Shown here in pieces: positions 1 to 11,989 of a stretch of DNA of 64,000 bases (the stretch's first letter is position 1; the number at the start of each line of letters is the position of its first letter). This stretch comes from Siphonodentalium dalli. Taxonomy: Eukaryota > Mollusca > Scaphopoda > Gadilida > Siphonodentaliidae. Below the pieces are notes generated by a model. It was not told the origin of the DNA. It was given only the letters and a program-made list of their open reading frames with translations, and ran no database searches. The position numbers were made by a program, and so were the translations under genes. The stretch is from assembly GCA_032622095.1 (NCBI GenBank), contig CP136068.1:5557314-5621313 (forward strand). Direction: 5' to 3'.

Positions 1-60
1 CGACGGACGGACGGACGAGGGTCATTTCTATAGTCCTCCGACGGAAACGTCGGGGGACAA
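1..60 (+). repeat. Right end of a repeat with GACG run and terminal hairpin
   Basis: The window opens with a (GACG)n run, then AGGGTCATTTCTATAGTCCTCC and a hairpin in which CCTCCGAC pairs with GTCGGGGG. The same ending recurs at about 7920-7985 (GGACAAGGGTCATTACTATATAGTCCTCC followed by a related hairpin), so this is the end of a dispersed element whose body lies before the window. A GC hairpin close to a 3-prime end recalls Helitrons, but no CTRR terminus is evident, so the class is left open. Confidence 0.55.
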
Positions 61-1135
61 TTATATTTTCATATGGACGATGCTAAATCTATCCATAAAA
101 TTCATGCAGTCATGAATAAAATCAGTCATAAAGTTCTGTAATGTTGTCATCCTAAATTCTAGGGATGGTCTATAAGAGCAGTGATGCACTAGAGGGGGGT
201 GGGCAGTGGAGCACATTACAAGCCTATGTGGCAGAAACAGTAATCCCGAAATAAAATGGTATCACATCAAAGATGAATGCTTATTTTGTAACAATTAGCA
301 TGTTATGTTCAATTACTTAGTTTTACGTTATATCGTTATGTAATTCAAGGTCCCATCGATACAATGATGAACATCATATTTACAATAATACAGGAAATAT
401 GTTTATCTTTCAATATACACACTGGTGGAAAATCTTTTATCTATTTCAGTTAATTTTTTTCCTCGCAAGAAGCAGGACCCACCCCAAGATATATATTGTG
501 TTATACAAAACAATTATTGGATACATATTGAAATTGGGAACCCCCTACTCTTGATTAATGCTATATATTAACACAGTTTATAAGCCTGAACATTTAAAAT
601 CATTGGTACTTGAAAAATGATGTCGTCAACAACTAAATTCTATATTTAGCACGCAAAGTAGCAGTTCCGGCACGCAAAATTTTTAGGTGCAGATCAGGCC
701 ATTTGATTTCGCAATGTGAAAAGAGCTTAATTCAGATTTTTGGCTTCGGCAACCCTTTGCCATGGTCAAGTTTGCTGAATGATTTACCCAATTATAGGGC
801 TGTATAAAATATCAATAATTATGTATGTTTATAAAATCACACTCCCTTTATTTTCACACAATGTGAACCTGCATGTCTGAATCAGTTTATTTTGTCATAC
901 GGTTTACACGAACGTTTCCAAGGTTCATAAACTAATAACTGAAGTTGACACTTCATAAAAAGCTATGAACCACCTACATCATTTCCAGTCAATCATTTGC
1001 CCTTGCTCGCTGCTTTTTGTCATTGGGAGACAATTGGAATTTGAACAATATGTTACTTACAATTGTTTTGGTAGTTTTGAAAAGATGTTTGTTATATAAT
1101 GTTTTATTACAATGGAATGGTATATGATTATAAGG
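61..1135. other. No recognisable feature
   Basis: AT-rich sequence without a meaningful reading frame, tandem repeat or inverted repeat that I could detect by eye. Confidence 0.5.
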
Positions 1136-1263
1136 AATGACTTGAATATCGATTGGGCTCATTTGTTTTGACTGGCAGACTAATTAAAAAAGTTTGTGTG
1201 AATCTCTTTGTTTAATTATCTAGCGATCAAAAACCCAATGACCCAATCGACATTCAAGTCATT
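1136..1263. repeat. Short inverted repeat, probable MITE
   Basis: AATGACTTGAATATCGATTGGG near the left edge pairs with CCCAATCGACATTCAAGTCATT at the right edge. The arms are roughly 40 bases around an AT-rich loop. No target duplication could be assigned. It resembles a small foldback MITE or MITE remnant. Confidence 0.5.
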
Positions 1264-1572
1264 TCTTAAATAATTACAACTACTCTCGATTTGATTGAAT
1301 TAAAAATGTATGCATTTGATTGGTTAAGAGGCTAGGGCATGATCTGATCAATCATTGTACTATATATGTTGCAGTGGATGAGTCAACTCGTGTAGTGATA
1401 CTTGAAAAACAATGGGCGAGTCTAACTTCCGGCATGACGTCACAGAATTTGAGAAAGCGCAGAACGAAAATTCCGGCGGAAACGCAGTGAGAAAAAAAAC
1501 TACTCAATAACTCAATGCTAGAAACATTTGACAAAGTAGTTGACAATTATATTATGTGTTTCTGTTCCTTAA
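1264..1572. other. No recognisable feature
   Basis: Unique-looking AT-rich sequence. The minus-strand frame of 64 codons here has no recognisable domain and is probably chance. Confidence 0.4.
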
Positions 1573-2088
1573 ATGCACGGGCGGCGTTCGTTGCAGAAAT
1601 ATTTATATTTATTCAAATCGCCATCAACAGAAGGAACACCAAAATATATACAGTTCCGCTCATATGCCAAACATAATCAGCGCATAAATAGTATATTGTC
1701 GTCAAGACGTATGATTGTGTATGTAAACAAGAGCCTGCTCGTGTTACAGAAGTTGTGCTTCTGTTTACATAACACAGCGCAATTCTATTGGTTAATCACA
1801 CACAAATGATATAAACGCTCTTTATTATTTCCATATCAGGAAACAGTAACAAATAACGCTCTTTATGTTTACCATATCCGGATTTAAACACAAGCCACGA
1901 AACGTAACTTGTTTTGCTTTTGTTTACATAACAAAGGGGAAACCATTGACAATAACATACTGTTTATGCCATATTTATGATTGGCATAAGAACAAAGTCT
2001 GTATATCTTACTATTCCTTCTGTTTATGGCGGTTTTTGATGGAGGTGAATATTTAACAGCATACCCACCGCCAACGCCGCCCGTATCT
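1573..2088. mobile_element. TTAA-flanked foldback element
   Basis: A 516 bp inverted repeat. The left arm starts ATGCACGGGCGGCGTT and the right arm, read in reverse complement, starts AGATACGGGCGGCGTT. The similarity continues for well over 100 bases (shared words include AACAGAAGGAA and ATGCCAA). TTAA occurs immediately outside both ends (1569-1572 and 2089-2092), as expected for piggyBac- or Kolobok-type insertion. The short frames inside are shadows of the arms and no transposase is visible, so it would be non-autonomous. Confidence 0.65.
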
Positions 2089-2092
2089 TTAA

Positions 2093-2629
2093 GGAAACTG
2101 AACTCTACATCTGTCATATCATTTCAGACAAGTTCATGATTGTGTAATGATTGACTGAACACTCAAAATTCGTGCCACGTTTTTCAGAAAAAGTCCATAA
2201 CAATGTATAATTACTGCGAAAACAAATTAATCAGACTGATCAATGAATAATTTTATTGGGAATAAATAAAAGGTACATGTATCACCAAATTAGTACCCCA
2301 ATAAAAAAAGTTCTGCTTCATACTAGTAATGTGCGTTTTTTAAATTTAAATTTCGGTAGTATGGTTTTGTAGAAAAGCCAGGTTTTGGATTTGATTATGG
2401 TTTTACTTAAAGAAACTAAATCCAATTTGATGGTCCACTAATCATCCGATTGTAACAACAACAAAATTTCATCAAAGGCCGCTTTAGTTATCAGAATCGA
2501 TTAATTATAAAAAAAATAATGCTAGGCACTGTCAACTATATAGTATAAAATTTCCCAAAACGCGTTGTGTATCAACATTTTGTTCAACACAATTTGGTAT
2601 CGAGAGTACATGTCGGTCGGCTTTTTCGG
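2093..2629. other. No recognisable feature
   Basis: AT-rich sequence with no repeat structure or coding frame that I could support. Confidence 0.4.
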
Positions 2630-2790
2630 CAAACGTTCACTTTTTACCAGGCAACCAAAAATTATTTTTAAATCGATATCTAATAAATCTGAGTTTTGAT
2701 GGGTGGGTTCCTCAACTCAAATCAAATATTTTTACCAAAGAAATAGTAATTTAGAGACGTTTAATCTGATTATACATCTTTAATACGCTA
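2630..2790 (+). repeat. Dispersed repeat, copy 1
   Basis: Shares several exact words with the reverse complement of 45760-45960, including TTTGATGGGTGGGTTCCTC, ACTCAAATCAAATATTT and AAAGAAATAGTAATTT, in the same order. The two copies are diverged and differ by small indels. Class unknown; no ends were defined. Confidence 0.6.
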
Positions 2791-3284
2791 ACTACATGTT
2801 TTGGAAAAGCGATGAGAGGGGTCAGAAAATTGAAACCGGAAGAATAGGTTTTATAGAATATATCAGTAATCAGTTGTGGTTTGGTTTTGAAACCGAAAAA
2901 AAAAACCCAGAGTAACTGTAAAACAGCACATCACTACTTCATACCAATGATAATGATGTATGGCACCGGTCACAAGAACATTAAATGAAACCAAGGTATT
3001 TGATTACATAAGGAGTGATAAATATAGCTGGAGATTGCTAACCAGTCAGGGGGGGGGGGGGGGGGGGGCATCACTTCAGATTCGACTGTCTGTGATGATA
3101 ATTATTAAGACATTTTTAGGCCAACAAGAAGTATTTTCTTGATCATGGATAGTTTATTGAAGAGAATTGATATTGAGGTGTATTTATTTCCTGAATATTT
3201 CGCTTGGTCATTGTGAATTTATTTTCTGAGATGGATTATTAGTCGATCGTTGAAAATTAAGGTTTTTTTTCGTTGTAATTATAA
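2791..3284. repeat. Unassigned sequence with 20-base poly-G at 3049-3068
   Basis: The only structure here is an uninterrupted run of 20 G. The short frame reading across it is an artefact of the homopolymer. Such a run is a likely site of sequencing length error. Confidence 0.6.
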
Positions 3285-3440
3285 GCCATCAACATTGCTT
3301 TTCAATTGATCTATGAGCGCATAGATGTATCAGTAGAACAGCATAAAAGTATAATTCCACTTTGCAGAATATACAGTGTGTTGTTTATTTACTGATACAG
3401 TGATACGCTCATAGATAAATTGAAAAATTATGTTGATGGC
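3285..3440. repeat. Small inverted repeat, probable MITE
   Basis: GCCATCAACAT then TTTTCAATTGATCTATGAGCG on the left pairs with CGCTCATAGATAAATTGAAAA then ATGTTGATGGC on the right. The arms are about 50 bases with a few mismatches, and the loop holds ACTGATACAG-like words. No confident target duplication was found. Confidence 0.55.
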
Positions 3441-4795
3441 ATAAGATGATTCATGATGAGTCATCATAGCTATTCTTCCAAAGCAGTGTATATCCAACGC
3501 ATAATAGCCATTCTTCCATTAGCAGTGTCTATTCCTGTCTTCCCGAGCTAGCTGTGCCCACTTCACTGACAGCTTAAATGAAAGTCCCACATGACGAGTC
3601 ACACTTGTAGACAATGGTACAATATTTATGTCCTCTGTATCCTACACACATTCTGGTACTAAAAGTTCCAATGCCAACTCTGAAAAGAAATGCATAAAAT
3701 TTTATTTTTAATAAAAAGTTAAATTTAGAACATAGTACATTATTTATCAGGTAAATCCAACACAGGATTATCAAAGTATTTTCTTAGACATGATCACATC
3801 AAGGATCTGCCCATTTCAACATTTTGGAATTATGCTATTTTTCACAGCTGTTTGTCATTATAAATTTATGAAATTTTTCATTATATTTATGCATGTTGAC
3901 AGCCTATAGTTACAGGTAAGTATCATCACTCATATGATATAATATTGGGGTAAACAACGTTAAAGTTATTTTCGTGTGCGATCCCGACAAAGTATCGGCA
4001 GGGGTCGAGTTAATGTTTTTAATTTTTTTAGCATTTTGTAGCACTGGGTAGATTTTCAAAAGCTTTCCCTGCCAATACATGACTTTTCATTGTAAATTGG
4101 TTAGCAGAAATTGGAAATAGCATCGCATATTGTAATGCGAATCCAGTTAAATCGAGCCCTTAATGGTCATAAATACTATGGAGAGACTTCCAAATAGTTG
4201 GATGCAACAAGCTTCTGGAGCATGCGCAGTCTATTTTGCGGCCGATGATATCACAACTGAGCATGTGTATGAGGTTTTATGTGATACAGGCAGAGGTGTA
4301 ACATTTTATATAATGTCACGGCTGAACAGTATTTCCAATTTAAAATATCGCGATAGTTTGAAATTATCACCGCGATATCATGGTATATCGTGCACAGTAC
4401 TGTTTGTGCAAAAACATAGTTCTTTTTCTAAAATCGCGTATATTCAGATAACTTGTGTGTTTTACAATGACAACCACAGATAGGTTGTTAGATAAACCAT
4501 ATTAAGACGTAAAATGTCAGGCTTTTTATTATTGTCGTAGAACGAACAGGAAACCGTAACTGTGTTTATCAGAATGTCCCTGACTGTTATATTGTGATGG
4601 AACATTCCATTGAATCCAGTACTGTGCGCACATCGTACTTTCGCTTTCATTTTCATGTCGTCGTTGGAATTGGGTAGGAATTGAAAAGACTGGGCAGTCT
4701 TGGTCTGTCTGTCATATAAAGTTACCTGTATGTTGGACGACAGTTCAATGATATATATGTAATTTTAAAGTCATGTTCAATTTAAAATCTTTTCA
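3441..4795. other. No recognisable gene; possible decayed hAT end near 4340-4400
   Basis: No coding frame is supported. Around 4340-4400 the sequence holds ATATCGCGATAG and CGCGATATCATGGTATATCG, words typical of the ends of hAT elements with TATCGCGATA-rich termini (compare 9936 and 11306), but no terminal repeat or target duplication was found. ATTCTTCCA followed by AGCAGTGT is repeated at about 3470 and 3510. Confidence 0.3.
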
Positions 4796-4920
4796 GGGGG
4801 TGTCCACCTTGGGAAATTCCAACTGCACCCCCCCCCCCTGAATCAGAATCTGTTCGGGGGGGGGGGGGGTCCACCTTGGGAAATTCCAACTGCCCCCCCC
4901 CCCCCCCCTTGAATAAGAAT
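4796..4920 (+). repeat. Tandem duplication with poly-G and poly-C runs
   Basis: Two copies of a unit of about 69 bases, each holding TCCACCTTGGGAAATTCC AACTGC flanked by homopolymer G and C tracts of 10-18 bases. G and C runs alternate on the same strand, so the region could form hairpins or quadruplexes. Their exact lengths are unreliable in any assembly. Confidence 0.75.
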
Positions 4921-6385
4921 CAGACCAAATACATGTTTTTGCATAATTCCATTTGCACCCACCCCCTTGCACCTCAGTGCTCTGGCGTAATATCCTATAT
5001 ATTCAAAAACCATGGTTCTATATATTCCCGGTATGAGACCATTAAGATATTTTTACCTGAAAAATTGCATAAATTCTAACATCTGGCGGTCCAACTCCAG
5101 ACAAATGCACACGGCTACGGACAAGAGACCAGGACACACTGGGCTGTCCATGGTTGTTCGGCCGGGGTGGAAAATTTTGAAAACTATACAAGAAAATCGC
5201 TAATCCTAGCATCTAGACTGGCCTCAACTGAAGCGTTCCTATTGTGTTGGAAATTTCAATTGGGGGAGGGTCCGGGAGGGGTGCGTGAGAAATATTTTGG
5301 AATTTACAGCTGCATGTTACCGTTAAAATCTCGAGATTAACGGGGTCTTTACGTCGTGTTATATGATGCTGACAAGTTCATTTAATGACAAAAATTACGA
5401 TTAGCCAATTTGGCTGGTTAAACAACACATGTGACGGCCCACGTCGGTTTCATTTGCGGCCCAACCACATATACCCCCCCTCCCCCCACAGCCTCCGGCC
5501 AATCAGGAATTTTCCCGGTCTCCCGATCGGCCAGTCCACCTCTGTGTGTGAGAATGTTTGATTGGTTATCGGTCAAAAATACATGACCTGTCGCAATTGA
5601 ACTGCCGATATACAGAGAAGAAAATAATTTGGCCGGTGTAAGACAGTGTTGACGATTAATCAAAATGCCGTACAGCCCAATAATCATGTATGGGGTTTGG
5701 TGCCATAGAATGGAATTTCAATAGTATTTTGACATGTCATGTTTAGTTTGACCCCAATCTCTGCGCATAGCGGATGGTCGGGTGGACACACAGGGGATCC
5801 ACAGCTGTATTCATACTCGGACAATAAGTATGCAAGCAGTAGTCGTCAAGAGAAAAAATCACTCCCATCATAGCATTATTGCAAGAAACATACTCAGTGT
5901 TAACAGTACACGATCCGCGGGCATTGCATATCGGTGCTTTCCATTATTTATTTTTTTGTCAACCGAGAAAAATAATTATGGGTCACAAAAGAAAATAAGG
6001 TCATTTGGATTATTAAAGGTTTAAAATCTTCTGTATTTCACAAAAATAAACAAATATTTCGCAAAAATAAACGATATATGGTATAGAGTTTCAGACTGAC
6101 TTGCTTCCAAGTTCCATGTTGCCACCCTGTACCGGTACTATTATTCCGCTCTGTACTCTTATTAATTTATCAGATTCAGACCCCGAAATTAGGAAAAAAA
6201 ATTAATGGCAAATTTAATGCTGTGGCATGTTAGCAGGTCCAGCACTTACCCCAATTGCTGTATATTTACGTTTATGCATGTAAACCTCTATGGGACAATG
6301 ATTTTGTTATGAAAGATGTTGACCTATTTTTTGTCAAATCAGCTTTTTATTGATAAAACCAACTGTGTAACTAATTAAAAATAAA
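4921..6385. other. No recognisable feature
   Basis: Mostly unique-looking sequence with short C-rich tracts near 5460-5490. The reading frames are short and show no domain. Confidence 0.4.
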
Positions 6386-7989
6386 ATGTCCCCCAACGGT
6401 TTGAAGGATTTATGGGTTCCAGATCACTATAGTACAAACTGTCTTTAACCCTTTGAACCCTGTAAAAAATAGCCTATGCTCGAGCATGCGCATATAGCCC
6501 TACTAGTACCTGATACTAGTGGGTAATTCCATATACACGCCTGGCTGCCGCCGACCTGTTTTTGGGCCCATTAAATTATATTTTAGTTGGTTTGTCGTGC
6601 ATCAGTATGCTATAAACCATTTATTTCTCATTGCGCTATTGTGTGTATGTGCAAATAAATCAAATTGATATATGATAGACCCTTCCCCATATGTGGAATA
6701 ACACTGATTAATAAATGTGAGGGTACTAGTACTTTAATCTGAAAATATTTGTTTAAATTATGTCTGTTCTACAAACATGTGGAACATGACACTATATGCC
6801 ATAAATTTAGCATCACAGTTCGCTTAAAATATTGTGTGTTCTTTGTAGATTATATGATATATGCATGCGCATATATTCTACCCAATAATAGCAATCAACC
6901 AGTCCATACACACCTTGGGCAACGCCGACATATCTGGGTGCCATTTAAATATAAATCAGTGGGTCTGATGCGGGTTATACTATATTTAAATTTGCTATCA
7001 ACTCATGTCATCGCTGCACTGAACTGTCGGTGTTACTGGATGTAGTCATAGTTCATTTGCACTGAAATATCGGTGTTACGGATTCAAAGGGTTAATGTGT
7101 CAAGAAAAAAATAACATGTCAAGTTTATTGGCAGTTGAAAAAAACTTCTGCCAATAACTTGACGATAAGGCCCACACAAGGCCCAAAATGTCGGACAAAC
7201 CTGGTTTTCGAACTCGTCCAAGATATTGTTGCAAGAGACTCATATATCAAATATGGTTTGAATCAGTTAATATTTTATTCAGTTATCGTGCTAACGGTGT
7301 AAAAAATGCTAAAAATAGACAAACTAAGACCCATAACTCCGGAAAAAAATTTCGGACAAACCTGGTTTTCGAACTCGTCTGATATATTTTTGCAAGAGTC
7401 TCATATTGGTTAACGGTGAAAAACTAAAAAAAAAGTCATCAAAGATGGATAACTCTTGTCAAAAAGTTCGGACGTGACCCATTTTCTACAGGCAGTAAAT
7501 AGTCGTTGGGAGCAACTCACATACCAAATTTTTTTTGAATCCATTAACAAATGTCAAAGTTATAAGGCATTCTTTAGGTCCGTCCGCCCGCCGCCCGCCA
7601 ACCGTCCCTCGTCAAACCATATCGACTAATAAAAGGTCGCTGACCAAAATGTCCCCTAATGGTTTGAAGGATTTATGGGTTTCAAATGCCAATACTACAT
7701 TCTGTCTTTAAATGTGTAAAAGTGTCGAGAAAGGGCCAATATATAAACTCGAAAATAAAAAAACATAAAAAAATAAGTCAAAAATTGCAATAACTCTGCC
7801 AAAATTACTCAAAAGTCGCAGGTGAGCAGGTTCTCATTCTGGTTGACATCGGTGAAGTTTTTAAAAAATTGACTGGAAAATGATGGAATACAGGCTCGGA
7901 CAAAGTTCTGGATGGACACACGGAGGGCTAGACACAAGGACAAGGGTCATTACTATATAGTCCTCCAATGGAATGTCGGAGGACAAAAA
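6386..7989. repeat. Composite dispersed repeat with two related starts
   Basis: ATGTCCCCCAACGGTTTGAAGG at 6386 and ATGTCCCCTAATGGTTTGAAGG at 7649 begin two related copies, each continuing with GGATTTATGGGTT and then CTGTCTTTAA. The second copy ends at about 7985 with TCCTCC and GTCGGAGGAC, the ending also seen at window start. Starts and ends are loosely inverted (TGTCCYCC). Degenerate units fill the middle of the first copy: GGACAAACCTGGTTTTCGAA recurs at about 7192 and 7354, with a diverged relative at about 7468. The first copy is split by the TTAA element at 6449-7091. No transposase is visible. Confidence 0.6.
6449..7091. mobile_element. TTAA-flanked piggyBac-like MITE
   Basis: A 643 bp insert with termini CCCTTTGAACCC and, at the other end, ATTCAAAGGG, flanked by TTAA at 6445-6448 and 7092-7095. 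The flanks read CTGTCTTTAA and TTAATGTGTCAAG. The related copy at 7701-7720 reads CTGTCTTTAAATGTGTAAAAG without the insert, which supports both the ends and the 4 bp TTAA duplication. TTAA targets and CCC-starting termini are typical of piggyBac. The 98-codon frame inside has no recognisable domain, so the element is non-autonomous. Confidence 0.8.
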
Positions 7990-8735
7990 TATGTCCTACC
8001 TGTTTTAAGCCAATCAATTATCAGTCTGTCCTTAACTGCTGTCTCTATCTGAAGATGATGTTAAGTACATCTTCAAAATCTGTAAATTAAGATATAACCA
8101 CATTTTACCATATATTCAGGTCAGCTAACATATACATATATTAAATTATTGGCTTTGACGCATAAAATTTCACCTTTCCTAATGTGCTTTGCCTCTAATT
8201 ACATGTATGATTATATATGTGCACACTAAGCATATACCTCTATATAGAACTAAACAACCTATTGCAGAAATTTCGTTCAAAACTGAGGTGATATGTGCAG
8301 ATTCTATTAATTAGTATATAGGTGGATAGATGTATATACACCAATGGGCATATATAAGTTATAATGCCGATTGGACTCATGGAGTATATACAGCAAATGG
8401 GGAAATTGCTCCAAGTGATAATGAGATCAAATTTTTCCAAAACGGCATTTCTCTAGCTGCAATACGTAACTTTGTTAAAAGTTACGATGGTCCTGTAACT
8501 ATCTAGATAGAGCCAAGGAAACCTTATTTTTAACAGAAACAAGAACTTTCCCAGATATCCTGTCTGTGAAAAAGCGCTGCGATCCAGACAAATTTATAGT
8601 GCCCTAGTACTGTATATGAAAATGAGAGATTGGTATATAAACAGTAATATATCAACTTGTCAAGTGAGAATAATGATGAACTAATATAAGCAAATGTGGA
8701 ATACTACTAGTAGTATATGCATTAGAATTAATTAA
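7990..8735. other. No recognisable feature
   Basis: AT-rich sequence with no repeat or coding frame that I can support. Confidence 0.4.
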
Positions 8736-8983
8736 CCCTTTCATAACAGGAGAATCGCTGGTGCAGCAGTAAACATCCAATGCCAGTGCATTCTCCTATA
8801 TATATACCAGTTTACCATAGGGAGCCATGCATATTTAAGAGAATGCAAGGTCAAGGTAAATATTGATAGGCCAGTGTATTCTCTTACATATGTGAGGCTC
8901 CCAATGGGAGACTCGCTTATTTAAGAGAATGAATTGGCACAGGGTTTTTCGCTAAATTTTAGGAAACTCCAGTCATGAAAGGG
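8736..8983. mobile_element. TTAA-flanked piggyBac-like MITE, second type
   Basis: A 248 bp element with termini CCCTTTCATAACAGGAG and, in reverse complement of the right end, CCCTTTCATGACTGGAG. TTAA flanks both ends (8732-8735 and 8984-8987). Inside, a motif of ATTCTCTTA and TTAAGAGAATG repeats on both strands at about 8797, 8837, 8876 and 8922, so the interior is also partly palindromic. The CCCTTT start is shared with the element at 6449. Confidence 0.8.
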
Positions 8984-9603
8984 TTAAGCAAGTACCTTAC
9001 TCCTATTTAAATTCACGCAGTACTACCCATCGGCGGCGATGAGCGAACATAATAATACGATTTGTGAGTTTATACCAAACAATCAGAAAAATAAGAGGGC
9101 TATTTTAGATAGTTATTTGACAATTATATTTACATGTGGGCAACCAATCGAAACACATGTACATGTAAAGCGTCAAATCATGGTTTGATCTTTGACGTTG
9201 ATAACTTGCAATGCTTCTAAGAAATATATATTTAATTGTATCAAAAGCAATAAAGTGAATCGCGAAATGTATTGATCATATTGTGGGTTTGTATTGTGAA
9301 AGATATTACAGAAGCTGCGAAACAATAGCACTAAACTGTTTGAATGATTTGTTCAATGAACGGCCACTTACAACTATCTAGAGACTTCAGGGACGGTACC
9401 CTCCCCTATATTCAGCAACCAGATGATCTCCAGTATATGTTTCATCACTGAAGTAGAGCACCTTGTACATGAACATGTAGCTGGATTGGAGATTGCTGTC
9501 TTGACCCTTCACACTTGCCCTCATGCCAGTTTGTTCCTCCTACAAAAGAGATCATAATTGATGTATTGCAATAATAACATCTTACGTGTACCGTTAACTG
9601 TTG
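8984..9603. other. No recognisable feature
   Basis: Unique-looking AT-rich sequence; no coding frame or repeat recognised. Confidence 0.35.
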
Positions 9604-9716
9604 TCGAGAGCTTTCCGATGAATGACAACAAGCCATATTTCCGACTAAATCCTGAAAAGTTACTGTTACCCATAATTCTGCTGTGGTTAAGGAGACAATT
9701 ACTTTGGGCATAACTG
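9604..9716 (-). mobile_element. CAGTAATGCC hairpin MITE, half copy
   Basis: Matches the right arm of the element at 12894-13145: GAGAGCTTTCCGATGAATG, CAACAAGCCATATTTCC, GACTAAATCCTGAAAAGTTAC, ATAATTCTGCTGTGGTTA, ending GGGCATAACTG followed by TA. The left arm is missing, so this is a truncated copy. Confidence 0.75.
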
Positions 9717-9935
9717 TATATAATGCAAATCAATCCATATAGACAATCGCATGGAAAATCAAGTTTCTAATTACTAGTATGGCTATTAATATAATGAATA
9801 TACTAGTATGGGTTATTCTTAGCTAATAGTATATCATTGTATGTCGTATTAGAGCTGACTCTGAAATAGTATGGAATCTGAAGAGGTTTGCCGAACGGTG
9901 CTTGCCAGTGAGTTTGAGTGGGACTGAATATTTTG

Positions 9936-11306
9936 TAGGGGTGCGAGATATCGCCGGTGCACAGGTGTATCGCGAATCAGAGTTCTACGATACACGCACC
10001 GGTTCCATAGCCAAAAAATCGCGCATCGCGATACACAATTCTGTTCATCTATTACCGTTGTCCATTATTCGTTCTTTAAAATTGCTATATTAACGCTGGA
10101 GAATAAGAATTAAATACAACGGCATGCAAGAAGCATGATCAAGTCGTTCTACTTCAAAGCGCCGATTAAATAGGTCAGCCACCTGTTCGTCGGTCATGCG
10201 CGTGGGCATTGTTGTTTTTGTGTAAAGTTTGATATACCATTGTCACCGTTGGCACACAGAAGAGTTCGTTCATAGAAATGATGTCGCCAAAAGGCTCAAA
10301 ATGTACATCATGCTAATCATTTGTCGTTCATCTGCATATTTGAGAATTAAATCATTCCCGTTAACAGTCACCGATACCCAATTGACATAAACGTGTCTCA
10401 TCGCAAGACTCGTAGTAAACCGCATCAATACAGACAGCGTTCCGAACTTCCGACGTGGTATTTTTGAATTACTCCCCCTGGACTGTATTTAAATGAATTA
10501 AAGATGGATTATCTCTTTAAATAACAAATTTTAAATAGTTGCGTGGGTGTAAAATAATAGATATGAACTGAAGACCTATGTCCGGAAAAGCTTCTATCAA
10601 TTAATATTGATTTTATTTCGAATATTAAATCGGGCCCATTTATGTTACTATTTTTAGAACCGACCATTCGGATGAGACCGTATTGCGATATAGAGCACTG
10701 GGCTGTTCCTACGGCTACGCAACGAATGTCAAATGTCACAGATTGGTTGTTTGTACTGTTTTGTTCCACATATATAAGCGATAATGAGTATAATTAACGT
10801 TTATTTGTGACAAAATTGCACAATATAATTTCTGGTCTCTGTTAACAGTAACCAATATTGTTCGTTAGCTGAACAAACACACCTTTTTAGACCAGAAAAT
10901 ATTCGAAATAAAATTAATATTAATCGATAGAAGCATTTCCGGACAGGAGTCTTCGATTCAGATCTAATATTTTATACCCCGGTAACTATATAATACATGT
11001 TTACAAAGAGATAATCCACCTTTAAACAACAAACGTGGTATATGTTTTTGTACTTGAAAGTCGTGTAATCCCATACGACCTTGGCCTTATATAAAACAGT
11101 AGCTGGTATTGAAGGATTAATCAAATTAATGAACTATTAAATAATGACTATGATTGAATATATGTTTTTTTTCAACCAATTCATGAATTCCATATGAAGG
11201 GCTGCATCCAGAAATACTAGGGTATCGTATCTAGATAAGTATTGTATCGAGACCGCATATCGCGATATGTATCGTATCGCAACACTGGTAGTACCTCCCA
11301 CCCCTA
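9936..11306. mobile_element. hAT-type element with perfect 8 bp target duplication
   Basis: The left end starts TAGGGGTGCGAGATATCG and the right end, in reverse complement, starts TAGGGGTGGGAGGTACT. Both ends are followed by TATCGCGATA-type words. ATATTTTG lies directly outside both ends (9928-9935 and 11307-11314). An 8 bp duplication with TAGGG termini is characteristic of the hAT superfamily. The 1371 bp include a nested TTAA element (10502-11021), leaving about 850 bp of hAT sequence. No transposase frame is visible, so it was mobilised by another copy. Confidence 0.87.
10502..11021. mobile_element. TTAA-flanked element nested in the hAT element
   Basis: A 520 bp element with inverted ends AGATGGATTATCTCTTT and AGGTGGATTATCTCTTT. 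The arms are similar over roughly 130 bases; shared words include GTCCGGAAA, GCTTCTATC and TTTTATTTCGAATATT. TTAA flanks both sides (10498-10501 and 11022-11025). It sits inside the hAT element at 9936-11306 and is therefore the younger insertion. No protein-coding frame is recognised. Confidence 0.8.
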
Positions 11307-11341
11307 ATATTTTGTGCAAACTTGAAAGCATAATCATATAA

Positions 11342-11986
11342 CAGCCGATGATCCCGACGTTGTCCGGGCTATTCAAAAACCAAATTTCAAGTCCGGGCTA
11401 TTCAAAAACCAAATTTCAAGTCGATAGCTCTACCCGTTACCGAGATCTGGTCTGCGCATGTACGAAGCTGGCGTCGCACGGGCTCGGCGACCCGATAAAA
11501 TTTGTATCTGGGGCAGATACATTCACATACCAAATTTCAAGTCGATAGCTCCATCCGTTTCCGAGATCTCGTCTGCGCATGCGCGAAGCTGGCGTCGCAC
11601 GGGCTCGGCGACCCGATAAAATTCGTATCCGGGGCAAGATACATTCACACACCAAATTTCAAGTCGATAGCTCCACCCGTTTCCGAGATCTTGTCTGCGC
11701 ATGCGCGAAGCTGGCGTCGCACGGGCTCGGCGACCCAATAAAATTCGTATCCGGGGCAAGATACATTCACATAGCAAATTTCAAGTCGATAGCTCCACCC
11801 GTTTCCGAGATCTCGTCTGCACATGCGCTGCACGGGCGTCGCACGGGCTCGCCAATACAACAACGACCACCGCCTGGTCAAACTACACACACGTACCAAG
11901 TTTCGTCCCGATCGGTCGAGAATCGTAGATTTGTATTAATGACAGACAGACAGACAAACAGACAGAGGTCTTCAAAATATATATGA
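11342..11986 (+). repeat. 122 bp GC-rich tandem array, block 1
   Basis: The block begins CCCGACGTTGTCCGGGCTAT. Units repeat AAATTTCAAGTCGATAGC at about 11410, 11531, 11653 and 11775, a period of 121-122 bases. Each unit continues with CCGTTTCCGAGATC, a TGCGCATGCGC-type word, GCGTCGCACGGGCTCG and GACCCGATAAAATTCGTATC. The last unit diverges into ACCAAGTTTCGTCCCGATCGG and closes with a GACA tetramer run and TCTTCAAAATATATATGAGA. The block is CpG- and GC-rich against AT-rich surroundings. The overlapping frames on both strands are repeat shadows. Class unknown. Confidence 0.9.
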
Positions 11987-11989
11987 GAC

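Noticed and set aside
1-60. Helitron 3-prime end
   Set aside because: A hairpin close to the end is present, but the expected CTRR terminus is not, and related copies appear to have loosely inverted ends.
4340-4400. Possible hAT terminus with ATATCGCGATAG words
   Set aside because: No terminal inverted partner and no 8 bp duplication could be found, so it is only mentioned in the stretch description.
5205-5240. Similarity of TCTAGACTGGCCTCAACTG to 43877-43895
   Set aside because: Shared sequence is under 20 bases with unrelated flanks and may be chance.
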